A stretch of 11,849 bases of DNA, taken from the NCBI GenBank assembly GCA_938030905.1, contig CALHIW010000022.1, positions 1 to 11,849 of the forward strand, in the 5' to 3' direction. A model generated the notes under the pieces. That model was not told the origin of the DNA. It was given only the letters and a program-made list of their open reading frames with translations, and did not search any database. This DNA comes from Candidatus Methanomethylicia archaeon (GTDB lineage: Archaea; Thermoproteota; Methanomethylicia; CALHIW01). Positions 1 to 6,247 of the stretch are shown here, piece by piece (the stretch's first letter is position 1; the number at the start of each line of letters is the position of its first letter). Both the position numbers and the translations under genes were made by a program.

Positions 1-258
1 GGTTCATCAATTATAGCTGCTTTAGGATCTGTAAGCTACATGGTAGGCTTCAGATACTACATGAATTCATTCATAAAGTATACATTATAGCAGCTAGATA
101 CTTCAATTCTATCACTACCATTAAGCCTCTATGTAGTCATAAGTTTACCAACATTTATAACTATTGTAGTCTCTTTAGCTCTAACAATTGGAATAGCTTA
201 TTCACTAATGATGAACCTAATGATTACACTAATTAAAATAGGTAAAAATGTTAGATAA
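1..258 (+). pseudogene. 3' end of a membrane-protein gene with an in-frame TAG
   Basis: Frame 1 is open from the window edge to a TAA at 256-258 except for one TAG at 88-90. Before the TAG it encodes a hydrophobic stretch (SSIIAALGSVSYMVGF). After it come two strongly hydrophobic segments (about codons 37-51 and 53-76, with VVISLPTFITIVVSLALTIG) and a basic tail ending GKNVR. Codon use (AGA, ATA, CTA, TTA) matches the intact genes nearby, and the protein character is the same on both sides of the TAG, which suggests a recent nonsense change such as CAG to TAG in the Gln-Gln-Leu context. No usable start follows the TAG until ATG at 208, so the second half is not an independent gene. It is probably the C-terminus of a polytopic membrane protein such as a transporter permease; I do not recognise the family. 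The 5' part lies outside the window. Confidence 0.5.
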
Positions 259-376
259 AAATCTAGTTAAGTATATTAAATTGAGATAGATAGGAGTAGG
301 TTATAACTAAAGCTAAACAATTCAGCTGTGAAGTTTAGTGGGGCCGCGGGGATTTGAACCCCGGACCATGCGGGCC

Positions 377-392
377 CTAGCCAATATAAATT
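377..392 (-). other. tRNA intron in anticodon loop, probably 35/36
   Basis: The anticodon loop is 23 nt rather than 7, so 16 nt must be removed. Excision after CTTG leaves a proline UGG anticodon with G37. In that register GGCT in the exon pairs with GGCT in the intron (two G-C and two G-U pairs), a weak central helix. The canonical 37/38 register (375-390) has better outer pairing and correct 3-nt bulges but a U-U mismatch in the central helix, and it yields UGA. The exact splice site is therefore uncertain, by two nucleotides between these two models. Confidence 0.6.
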
Positions 393-427
393 CAAGCCGC
401 ACATTCTAAACCAGGCTGAACTACGGC

Positions 428-449
428 TTAGTGTACAGTTTAACTGTAC
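428..449 (-). other. tRNA intron at position 3/4 (acceptor stem)
   Basis: The 22-nt intron splits the acceptor stem after GGG. It folds into a bulge-helix-bulge. Leader plus first tRNA base GGTG (452-455) pairs with CACT near the intron's 3' end (430-433), giving a 4-bp central helix. The 3-nt bulges are GGG (cut GG^G) and AAG (cut AA^G). The inner hairpin TACAGT/ACTGTA has a 3-nt loop. Sliding the splice by one base destroys the central helix, so the position is fixed. Position 3/4 is a known site of introns and split tRNA junctions in Thermoproteota. Part of the motif lies in the 5' leader, so splicing probably precedes or is coupled to 5' end processing. Confidence 0.8.
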
Positions 450-488
450 CCCACCCCCTCTTCAGCCCCTAAAATTAGTTAAAGCTAG

Positions 489-500
489 ACTTATATATTT
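489..500 (-). promoter_or_regulatory. TATA box of the tRNA gene
   Basis: On the minus strand an A/T box (AAATATATAAG) is centred about 43 nt before the mature tRNA 5' end. This predicts a start near 469-470 and a leader of about 17 nt, long enough to hold the leader half of the acceptor-intron helix. Confidence 0.55.
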
Positions 501-729
501 TATTCTAATGATGTTCTGTCAACTTTAGATGTTAAGTAGAGCTTTCAGTTTAATTAAACATTATTATGATCCTGCTTTATAGTTGCAGGTCTGATGTAAT
601 GTTTCTTCATAACTCTTTGAGTTCATCTCTTCACTTCACGCTTAAACATATAATAGTCTATAAATATTGTCTAACTATGAGGTTTGATATATTTAAACCT
701 GGTTTCCATTAATTAGCGTTTAACTGTCA

Positions 730-1080
730 ATAATTTCAATTTTGGTGAAGACTGAAGATGGTAACATTTCATATGTATAATAATTGAGATACGAAGTATG
801 AAAAGCCTAAGTGTTTTAAACTACCCCCTATATTTTCCTAATCCTTGCATACTTAGTTTAGCATATTTTCCAAATTGTTGATACACTCATAGCTGAACTC
901 AGAGGATTCCTCTACCTGGTGATAGTCCATAGCTTAGTAACTTATTAGTACTGCCTCGTCATTCAGGCCCATATCTTTGGAGTAAAGAATGCACTACTAC
1001 CCTTTAGCCACTCAACTGCTATGGATGAGTAGCTATCAGCAGCTCAAGAGGTACAGATTCTGTATCAACAGCCTAAAGGA
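730..1080 (-). pseudogene. relic of an unrecognised protein gene
   Basis: The 762 bases between the tRNA and the metallophosphoesterase (453-1214) hold no intact gene. On the minus strand, protein-like stretches follow one another in shifting frames: VDTESVPLELLIATHP (from about 1069), SIAVEWLKGSSAFFTPKIWA (to about 963), then NDEAVLISY, a TAA, and DYHQVEESSEFSYECINN and on to about 857. Two frame shifts and at least one stop separate them. The pieces join with almost no loss of residues, as expected for a gene broken by small indels. A weaker continuation (YEMLPSSVFTKIEIIDS) may reach about 730. I do not recognise the family. In 453-729 and 1081-1214 I see only the tRNA promoter and AT-rich spacer. 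Confidence 0.4.
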
Positions 1081-1214
1081 GGGAAATAAATCTTATTCAT
1101 CTCACATTTAAAGTTAGTTTTTGGCATCATTATTGTAAAATATTTGATTATGTGGAGTAGTCTTTAATTAATAATTCTCAGTTTGTAAGTAAGGATATAA
1201 TCAAACCATAGGTA

Positions 1215-1991
1215 TTAGTTTTCAAGTATCTTTATGAGGGAGACATTGCTGTCTACAATTACTCCATAGCCTATTGGTGTTTTAATTATCGGTAAAGTCC
1301 TCCATCCACCACAATTAGCAATTTTGCTTTTATAATCTATTTTTGGTATGTGTGTATGACCACATATAAGCCAAACATTATCTTCAATTCCAGCTGCTTT
1401 CCTCCAAATTTCTTCTAGAAATGGCTTCCTAATGATGTAGGATAGGATAAAGGATACTGCTCCAATTCTTGAGAAGTCATCTCCATGGTAAGCTACAATA
1501 GTTACATTATCCATATTAAACCTTGCTATGTATCCAGTAACATATACCTTAACATCTTTAAAATTGAACTCTTCAATAGGTATTTTTGGATCATGTATTG
1601 GAGAGCCTAAAACATAATATACATTTACGTTGGATATATTTAATGCATTGATAGCTTTAACTATAAGTTCACTATAGCTTGCATACCTGTAGGCATTAGG
1701 GGAGTTGAATAAATCGCCAACTATAATTATGTTTAGAATATTGTTTTCCCTGATGAATTTACCAATTCTACTGTAAGTTCTAGCTTCTATATTTTCTGAT
1801 AAATGTAGATCTGATACAAATAGTGAAGGGGCTGATAAACTATACGACTTTATATCTACATATGGATTTAAACTAGGAATTAATGGATAAAGTATGCATG
1901 GAATATTTATAGGTAGAAGTAGTGTAGCAATTATGAGGATTACTATTAAATACATGGCTACGCTACGGATTGATGTATTTACTCTAGACAT
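1215..1991 (-). CDS. membrane-anchored metallophosphoesterase
   Basis: This 258-residue protein belongs to the calcineurin-like metallophosphoesterase superfamily, which hydrolyses phosphomonoesters or diesters with two metal ions. One hydrophobic segment (about residues 12-29) follows a short basic N-terminus, so the enzyme is probably tethered to the membrane; the orientation is not determined. Metal-site motifs appear in order: SDLHLS with D61 and H63, GDLFN with D93, a GSPIHD segment at 129-134 where the family has GNHD, YHGDD with H169, and CGHTH with H212 and H214. The last residue of the usual GDxxD is Asn96, and the GNHD asparagine is missing, so metal binding or substrate may differ from well-studied members. 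It is a single gene with its own promoter. The ATG at 1991 sits about 22 nt after a TATA-like box, fitting a leaderless transcript. The substrate is unknown. Confidence 0.85.
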   Translation of the reverse strand: MSRVNTSIRSVAMYLIVILIIATLLLPINIPCILYPLIPSLNPYVDIKSYSLSAPSLFVSDLHLSENIEARTYSRIGKFIRENNILNIIIVGDLFNSPNAYRYASYSELIVKAINALNISNVNVYYVLGSPIHDPKIPIEEFNFKDVKVYVTGYIARFNMDNVTIVAYHGDDFSRIGAVSFILSYIIRKPFLEEIWRKAAGIEDNVWLICGHTHIPKIDYKSKIANCGGWRTLPIIKTPIGYGVIVDSNVSLIKILEN

Positions 1992-2005
1992 CCATTACCA
2001 AATAA

Positions 2006-2020
2006 CCTATTAAACTTAAG
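2006..2020 (-). promoter_or_regulatory. TATA box of the metallophosphoesterase gene
   Basis: The minus-strand sequence CTTAAGTTTAATAGG is centred about 22 nt before the ATG at 1991. This spacing is slightly short but fits transcription starting at or next to the start codon. No Shine-Dalgarno sequence precedes the ATG. Confidence 0.45.
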
Positions 2021-2064
2021 GTTTTCGATAAAGTTGAAGGATATTATCAAGCTAGTATAGTTAG

Positions 2065-2093
2065 CATGTATAGTTAATGGCTTAACTTGACAG
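2065..2093. repeat. palindromic upstream element, copy 1
   Basis: This 29-nt element matches one at 10468-10494: 27 aligned positions with 25 identities and a 2-nt gap, including an exact shared core TAGTTAATGGCTTAA. The centre is a dyad, GTTAA-TGGC-TTAAC. It lies about 75 nt upstream of the metallophosphoesterase ATG and beyond its TATA box. The other copy has a similar position upstream of the HTH regulator. It may be a shared operator or activator site, or a short dispersed repeat. Confidence 0.5.
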
Positions 2094-2242
2094 TATAAGG
2101 TTGAAATGCTCAAAGTTATTTCTATATGAGATAGGATAGTTTAAAGTTAAGGTTTAGTAGGAATATTATTGAGTTACATGAAGCTTAGTGGTTAAGAGAC
2201 CCCAGATCATAGGGCTATATAGATTAGGGTTATGTTACCTCA

Positions 2243-3087
2243 TTATAGGTAGTTTAATGCGTAGTTATTGGATGACTGCTTGTATGATCCTAAAACCTTA
2301 ATATATGTTACTTTTCTGGAGAGTTCTTTTAAAGCATCTCTTACTATGTTATCTTCTACATTCCCCTCAAAATCTAGGTAGAAATAGTACTCCCATGGTC
2401 TTCCAATAATAGGTCTTGATTCAATCTTAGTTAGATTAATTCCTCTACTAGCAAATGCTTTAAGAGCTTTATAAAGAGAGCCGGGTACATGTTTAACCGT
2501 AAATACAATTGATGTTTTAACCTTACCTACTGGCTTAATTATGTTTCTAGATATTATTAGGAATCTTGTATAATTGTTTTTATCATCCTCAATTCCTTCT
2601 GCAAGAACCTTTAACCCGTAAATTTCAGCAGCTTTTCTACTAGCAATTGCAGCAGCATGCTTAATTCTTCTTCTACTAAGCATCTTAACACTTCCAGCAG
2701 TATCATATGTTGGGTAGGTGGTTAGTTTCTGTTTTCTAATGAAGTTTCTACATTGCCCAAGAGCTTGTGGATGAGAGTAAACTCTTCTAATATCTTTAAC
2801 CTCATAGTCATGATATGATATTAAGCAATGTGAGATCCTAATAATAACTTCACCAATAATTTTAAGGTTTGATTCTCTCATTAAATCATAGGATCTTGTA
2901 ACACTACCCTCAATTGAGTTTTCAACGGGAATAATTCCATAGTCTACATAAGAGTCTTCAACAATTTTAAATACATCTTCAAGATCTCTGCAGGATATAA
3001 AGTTAATATTACAGTTAAAAAATTCCTCAGCAGCAATTTCACTATATGCTCCACGCTCACCCTGAAAAGCTACAGAAATTGGCTCAT
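2243..3087 (-). CDS. pheA: prephenate dehydratase, frame disrupted at the 5' end
   Basis: Prephenate dehydratase converts prephenate to phenylpyruvate, the penultimate step of phenylalanine synthesis. The open frame runs well upstream of the first in-frame ATG (2881). Bases 3076-2882 encode the missing N-terminus: SVAFQGERGAYSEIAAEEFF, a stretch ending VFKIVED, and YGIIPVENSIEGSVTRSYDL, typical of the catalytic domain. Further on are NNYTRFLIIS (the conserved TRF) and a C-terminal ACT domain with GSLYKAL and ESRPI, the usual phenylalanine-binding site. No ATG, GTG or TTG precedes the family start in this frame before a TAG at 3113-3115. An ATG at 3087, about 30 nt after a TATA box, reads Met-Ser-Gln-Phe and then meets a stop. 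One extra T in the TTT run at 3076-3078 would give MSQFSVAFQGERGAYSE. I take 3087 as the start, with a 1-nt shift that is either a sequence error or a mutation. Without it the product would lack the N-terminal catalytic lobe. Confidence 0.85.
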
Positions 3088-3111
3088 AAATCCACCAAAC
3101 ATACTTAATAT

Positions 3112-3124
3112 TCTAATTAATAAG
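3112..3124 (-). promoter_or_regulatory. TATA box of prephenate dehydratase gene
   Basis: The minus-strand sequence CTTATTAATTAGA is centred about 30 nt before the ATG at 3087. It predicts a transcript starting near 3090 and supports 3087, rather than the ATG at 3127 or 2881, as the intended start. Confidence 0.45.
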
Positions 3125-3324
3125 CATTGTGGCTAAAACCTCTTAACTATTGATGAGAAGGTTGTAATAGCTGCAATTCATAGTTCTACTCTAAAATTGT
3201 ATACAATAAATAAGAGCTATTCTTAGTTATATTATGAACAATGTATTTAGCAGTAATGATAGCTAGAATAGTTTAGCTCCTATATGAAGGAAATGAACTA
3301 CCAGCTAATTAATACTATATTTCT

Positions 3325-3891
3325 CTATGGAGATAGTATGTATTGTGGAGATGCTGAAACTCCATAATGTAGAAGCTGTTCACCGCATTTAGGACATAGC
3401 ATAGCCTTCTTAAAGTCAGTGTCATATATGTTATTACTGAACCTCATTACACATCTTGGATTACTACAGTGTTGAAGAAGAAATAGATGACATACTTCAT
3501 GTAGAACCTCCTTCTTAACTCTTTCAGTAAAAATTTCAAAGTTGTTGATTAAGCCGTAGAAGCTTTGTTTTAGCCTTGCAAGATATACAATACATGTTCT
3601 GAGAACAGGTATAGCTTCACCAAAAATAAAGTTTAAACCTTTAACATAGGCATCAATATCAGCAAGCCCTACAACAAATCCATTTTTAAAATTAAGCTCA
3701 CTCCTTAACCACCTAATAATGCCATCACTATCATACTGTTTTCTTTTAGTATTATAGAAACTATTTGGTATTGATATATTCTTAGCACTAATCTCAATAC
3801 TTAGCTTAAAAACATCATCTAAAAAGTCTCTAACAGTTTTTACAATACTCCCTTCAACAACACCTAATGGTTGAATAAGTATTTTCAACAT
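3325..3891 (-). CDS. amzA: archaemetzincin-family zinc metalloprotease
   Basis: This 188-residue protein has the archaemetzincin layout. A central GLADIDAYVKGLNFIFGEA segment leads to the zinc-binding motif HEVCHLFLLQHC (H131, E132, H135, H141, C142). C147 and M149 of the Met-turn follow, and then C166 and C169, so a second structural zinc site with four cysteines is complete. The family motif is HExxHxxGxxHC-x4-CxM followed by CxxC. Here the glycine after the second histidine pair is Leu138, an unusual change in a turn that normally places the third histidine. The catalytic Glu and all three His are kept. The gene starts 7 nt after the stop of the upstream membrane-protein gene and surely shares its transcript. 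Physiological substrates of archaemetzincins are unknown. It ends with TAG. Confidence 0.88.
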   Translation of the reverse strand: MLKILIQPLGVVEGSIVKTVRDFLDDVFKLSIEISAKNISIPNSFYNTKRKQYDSDGIIRWLRSELNFKNGFVVGLADIDAYVKGLNFIFGEAIPVLRTCIVYLARLKQSFYGLINNFEIFTERVKKEVLHEVCHLFLLQHCSNPRCVMRFSNNIYDTDFKKAMLCPKCGEQLLHYGVSASPQYILSP

Positions 3892-3898
3892 TATAGTT

Positions 3899-4642
3899 TC
3901 ACTTAGTAAGTTTAAGAATAATGTTGTAAAGGTCTTTAGGCTTTTTAAAATATAGTCTTAGCTTTGTGACTCCTATAGGATTTGAGGCAACCCTTGCTAT
4001 AATATCTACAAATTTCCTCTTCTCATCATAACTTATGCTCTTAGCCTCAATGGGAGCTGGAAGAACAGTCATATCATTAATTACTATACCCTTATCAGTA
4101 ACTTTATATCGCTTAGCAATCATAAATGTAGCATAGCCTCTCTTAGATGCTGATATCCTATTTATTACCTGGTTTAGAAAGGATATTGAAAATAGTAAAG
4201 CATAAAGCATAAGCCATCCAAGAAATCTCCCGAAGTGTTCATCACCATAGCCAAGCTCTAAAACCCTACTGGCAACTATGGATTGAAATCCAAAACTATT
4301 TAATAAGTAGAATAAAACTAATACTAGAAATGGAAGTGTAAACATCATAAGCATTGTTAATCCTTGAGCTTTTAAATCAATGTTTAAAAGAGGATCTTTA
4401 GACATTAAAGGCTTTACATCGTCATCATCAGCCTTAACAATAATTTTCCCACTTAAAACATCTCTAATACTCATTGAAGTCTTCTTAAAACCACGTCCAC
4501 TAATAATAGCCATAATAACCATAATAAATATGAAGTAGCCTAAAAATACATAGCCAGTATATTCCGGTGGGGCATATGAGGATATATATGCAAATACGAA
4601 CATAGCTATAATGCTTAATATATAGTTAATCCAAAGCCTCAT
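3899..4642 (-). CDS. four-helix membrane protein, DUF2208-like
   Basis: This 247-residue integral membrane protein has four hydrophobic segments, at about residues 6-21, 29-48, 95-114 and 138-156. A charged loop with an ADDDD run lies between segments two and three (50-92), and the C-terminal soluble region of about 90 residues is rich in Lys and Ile. Size, topology and the crenarchaeal setting fit the DUF2208 family of predicted membrane proteins; I make this match from memory of the family, so it is tentative. No catalytic motif is visible. It is the first gene of a two-gene unit with the archaemetzincin, separated by 7 nt, which raises the possibility that the two act together at the membrane. 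The ATG lies about 28 nt after a strong TATA box, so the mRNA is probably leaderless. It ends with TGA. Confidence 0.7.
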   Translation of the reverse strand: MRLWINYILSIIAMFVFAYISSYAPPEYTGYVFLGYFIFIMVIMAIISGRGFKKTSMSIRDVLSGKIIVKADDDDVKPLMSKDPLLNIDLKAQGLTMLMMFTLPFLVLVLFYLLNSFGFQSIVASRVLELGYGDEHFGRFLGWLMLYALLFSISFLNQVINRISASKRGYATFMIAKRYKVTDKGIVINDMTVLPAPIEAKSISYDEKRKFVDIIARVASNPIGVTKLRLYFKKPKDLYNIILKLTK

Positions 4643-4662
4643 AAAATCATAGTATTATCAAG

Positions 4663-4677
4663 GATATTTAAATATTT
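4663..4677 (-). promoter_or_regulatory. TATA box of the membrane protein/amzA operon
   Basis: AAATATTTAAATATCC on the minus strand is centred about 28 nt before the ATG at 4642. It sits in the 39-nt gap after the iron-sulfur subunit gene and marks the start of a separate transcription unit with a leaderless mRNA. Confidence 0.6.
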
Positions 4678-4681
4678 TGAA

Positions 4682-6238
4682 TTATGTTAGGGATGATTTT
4701 AGTAATTCACTCACATCCTTTACCCTAATCTTATCCTCTAAACCCAAAGCCTTCACAGCATCTGTAAGCATAATAACACAGAATGGACAGGCTGTAGCTA
4801 TAATATCTACATTAAGCCCTAATGCCTCTTTAATTCTCTCAACTGATGGCCTCCTCTCATAGGGTGCTTCCTCAGTCCAAACTCTTCCACCACCTCCACC
4901 ACAGCAGAAGCTATTTTCCCTATTTCTACTCATCTCAACAAGCTTAACCCCAGGTATAGATTGAAGTATTTCTCTAGGCTCTTCAAATATGTTGTTTCTC
5001 TTACCTAGAAAACATGGATCATGGTAAGTTACTCTAGCATTAATTTCCCTTAAGGATTTAATTAAACCATTCTTTAAAGCTTCAGCAAATACTTGAGTAT
5101 AATGTTTAACATTAACAGTTAAGCTACTATATGGCTGTTCATTTTTGAATACATTGAGGCAGTGGGGGGAGTTTGTTATTATGTTTTTAACGCTATGATC
5201 ACGAAATACTTGAACATTATGTTCAGCAAGAAATTCAAATAATCCTCTTTCACCAAGTCTTAACATATGGTCACCACAGCACCATTCATTAACTCCAAGA
5301 ACACCGTAGTTTAATCTTATTAAATTTAAAATATAGGCTGTTGATCTTGCTATTTCATGACATCTAGTATCGTATGCTGGACCACAACATACAAAGTATA
5401 GGTTTTCACACTGTTCATTAGGTTTTAACAATTTAACATTTAAATCCTTAATCCAGTCGGTTCTCCTCTCAGAAGGCATACCCCACGGATTATATGTTAG
5501 GAACGTATTTGATAAAACATCCCTAACAGTTTTAGGGACAAATCCCTCCTCAACAATAATTCTTCTTAGCTCAGTAACTGAATGTGAGGAGTTTATTTCT
5601 TTAGGACAGTGTAAAGTACATGAGTAACATGCAGTACATAGCCATATATTATCTTCAGATATCTTAATTCTCTCTTTAACACCTTCATCTCTTGAATCTA
5701 TATTAAACCTATACATTGTAGATAGAGCTGTTGGACCGAGGAATTTCTCATCAATAGATGCTGGACAAGCAGCATAGCATATTGCACACTTAATACATAA
5801 AGTATAGCTCCAATACTTCTGTTGATCTTCAGGATTTTGAAGTATTTCATTTTGCGGGTATGTAGATCTAATAAGGTATGGCTTAATATACCTATACTTA
5901 CTGAAGAAGCTGCTAACATCAGCTACAAGATCTTTAATGGTAGGTATATTTGGAAGGGGTTCGATAAGAATGGAGTCCACGTTTAGATGAAGTATTTGAG
6001 TATAGCATGCAAGCATGGGTTTCCCATTTACAAGTACACTGCAACTTCCACATATACCCATACGGCAGGAATATCTAAAATTAAGAGAAGCATCAACATT
6101 ATCCTTAATGTATAGGAGAGCGTCGAGAAGAGTCATACCTTTATAGACTGGGACAGTATATGTTGAGATTAATACTTTACCAGATTCGGGATTGTATCTT
6201 TTAACTTTTATTTCAATGTTTTTAACAAACTCAGCCAT
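4682..6238 (-). CDS. tfrB: fused iron-sulfur/CCG subunit of succinate dehydrogenase-fumarate reductase (TfrB type)
   Basis: This 518-residue protein fuses two modules. The N-terminal SdhB/FrdB module has a plant-type [2Fe-2S] site (C58, C63, C66, C78) and two ferredoxin-type clusters: CIKCAICYAACP at 148-159 and CTACYSCTLHCP at 201-212. The C-terminal module, from about 275, carries two CCG domains as in HdrB and SdhE. The first has CCG at 284-286, WCCG at 319-322 and SPHC at 357-360. The second has C409, CCGGGGG from 445, and CPFC at 484-487. The same fusion is known in TfrB, the thiol:fumarate reductase subunit of methanogens. In the first CCG domain the usual final CxxC is SPHC, with Ser357 in place of the first Cys. 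The ATG at 6238 is preferred to 6274 because GGTGGTG stands just before it and it begins the conserved module. It forms an operon with the flavoprotein gene 8 nt upstream. No anchor subunit follows. Confidence 0.9.
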   Translation of the reverse strand: MAEFVKNIEIKVKRYNPESGKVLISTYTVPVYKGMTLLDALLYIKDNVDASLNFRYSCRMGICGSCSVLVNGKPMLACYTQILHLNVDSILIEPLPNIPTIKDLVADVSSFFSKYRYIKPYLIRSTYPQNEILQNPEDQQKYWSYTLCIKCAICYAACPASIDEKFLGPTALSTMYRFNIDSRDEGVKERIKISEDNIWLCTACYSCTLHCPKEINSSHSVTELRRIIVEEGFVPKTVRDVLSNTFLTYNPWGMPSERRTDWIKDLNVKLLKPNEQCENLYFVCCGPAYDTRCHEIARSTAYILNLIRLNYGVLGVNEWCCGDHMLRLGERGLFEFLAEHNVQVFRDHSVKNIITNSPHCLNVFKNEQPYSSLTVNVKHYTQVFAEALKNGLIKSLREINARVTYHDPCFLGKRNNIFEEPREILQSIPGVKLVEMSRNRENSFCCGGGGGRVWTEEAPYERRPSVERIKEALGLNVDIIATACPFCVIMLTDAVKALGLEDKIRVKDVSELLKSSLT

Positions 6239-6240
6239 AA

Positions 6241-6247
6241 CACCACC
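6241..6247 (-). promoter_or_regulatory. ribosome binding site of tfrB
   Basis: GGTGGTG on the minus strand ends two bases before the ATG at 6238 and overlaps the last base of the flavoprotein stop codon. It decides the start of the iron-sulfur subunit and suggests coupled translation of the two genes. The leaderless first genes of the window have no such site. Confidence 0.6.

Larger units (their letters stand above)
339..452 (-). tRNA. tRNA-Pro(UGG), two introns
   Basis: The 114-nt gene gives a 76-nt mature tRNA once 22-nt and 16-nt introns are removed. Acceptor GGGGCCG pairs with CGGCCCC and the discriminator is A; the 3' CCA is not encoded. The D stem is GTTC/GAAT with a GG-containing loop. 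The anticodon stem is TGCGG/CCGCA, the variable loop is the 5-nt TGGTC, and the T arm is CGGGG-TTCAAAT-CCCCG. Bases 1-3 of the acceptor (450-452) are separated from base 4 (427) by the first intron. Excising 16 nt inside the anticodon loop leaves CUUGGGC, which is U33, anticodon UGG and G37 as expected for proline. A canonical 37/38 splice would instead give UGA (Ser), but the short variable loop and A73 do not fit a class II serine tRNA. The tRNA call is firm; the isotype is probable. Confidence 0.85.

Noticed and set aside
339..452. tRNA-Ser(UGA) from a canonical 37/38 intron.
   Set aside because: The variable loop is 5 nt and the discriminator is A; archaeal serine tRNAs have a long variable arm and G73.
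4677..4862. Short open frames at 4677-4862 (+), 5698-5919 (-), 7461-7658 (-), 7534-7761 (+), 9275-9526 (-) and 10667-10882 (-).
   Set aside because: Each lies within a well-supported gene in another frame or on the other strand, with no family motifs, promoter or ribosome binding site.
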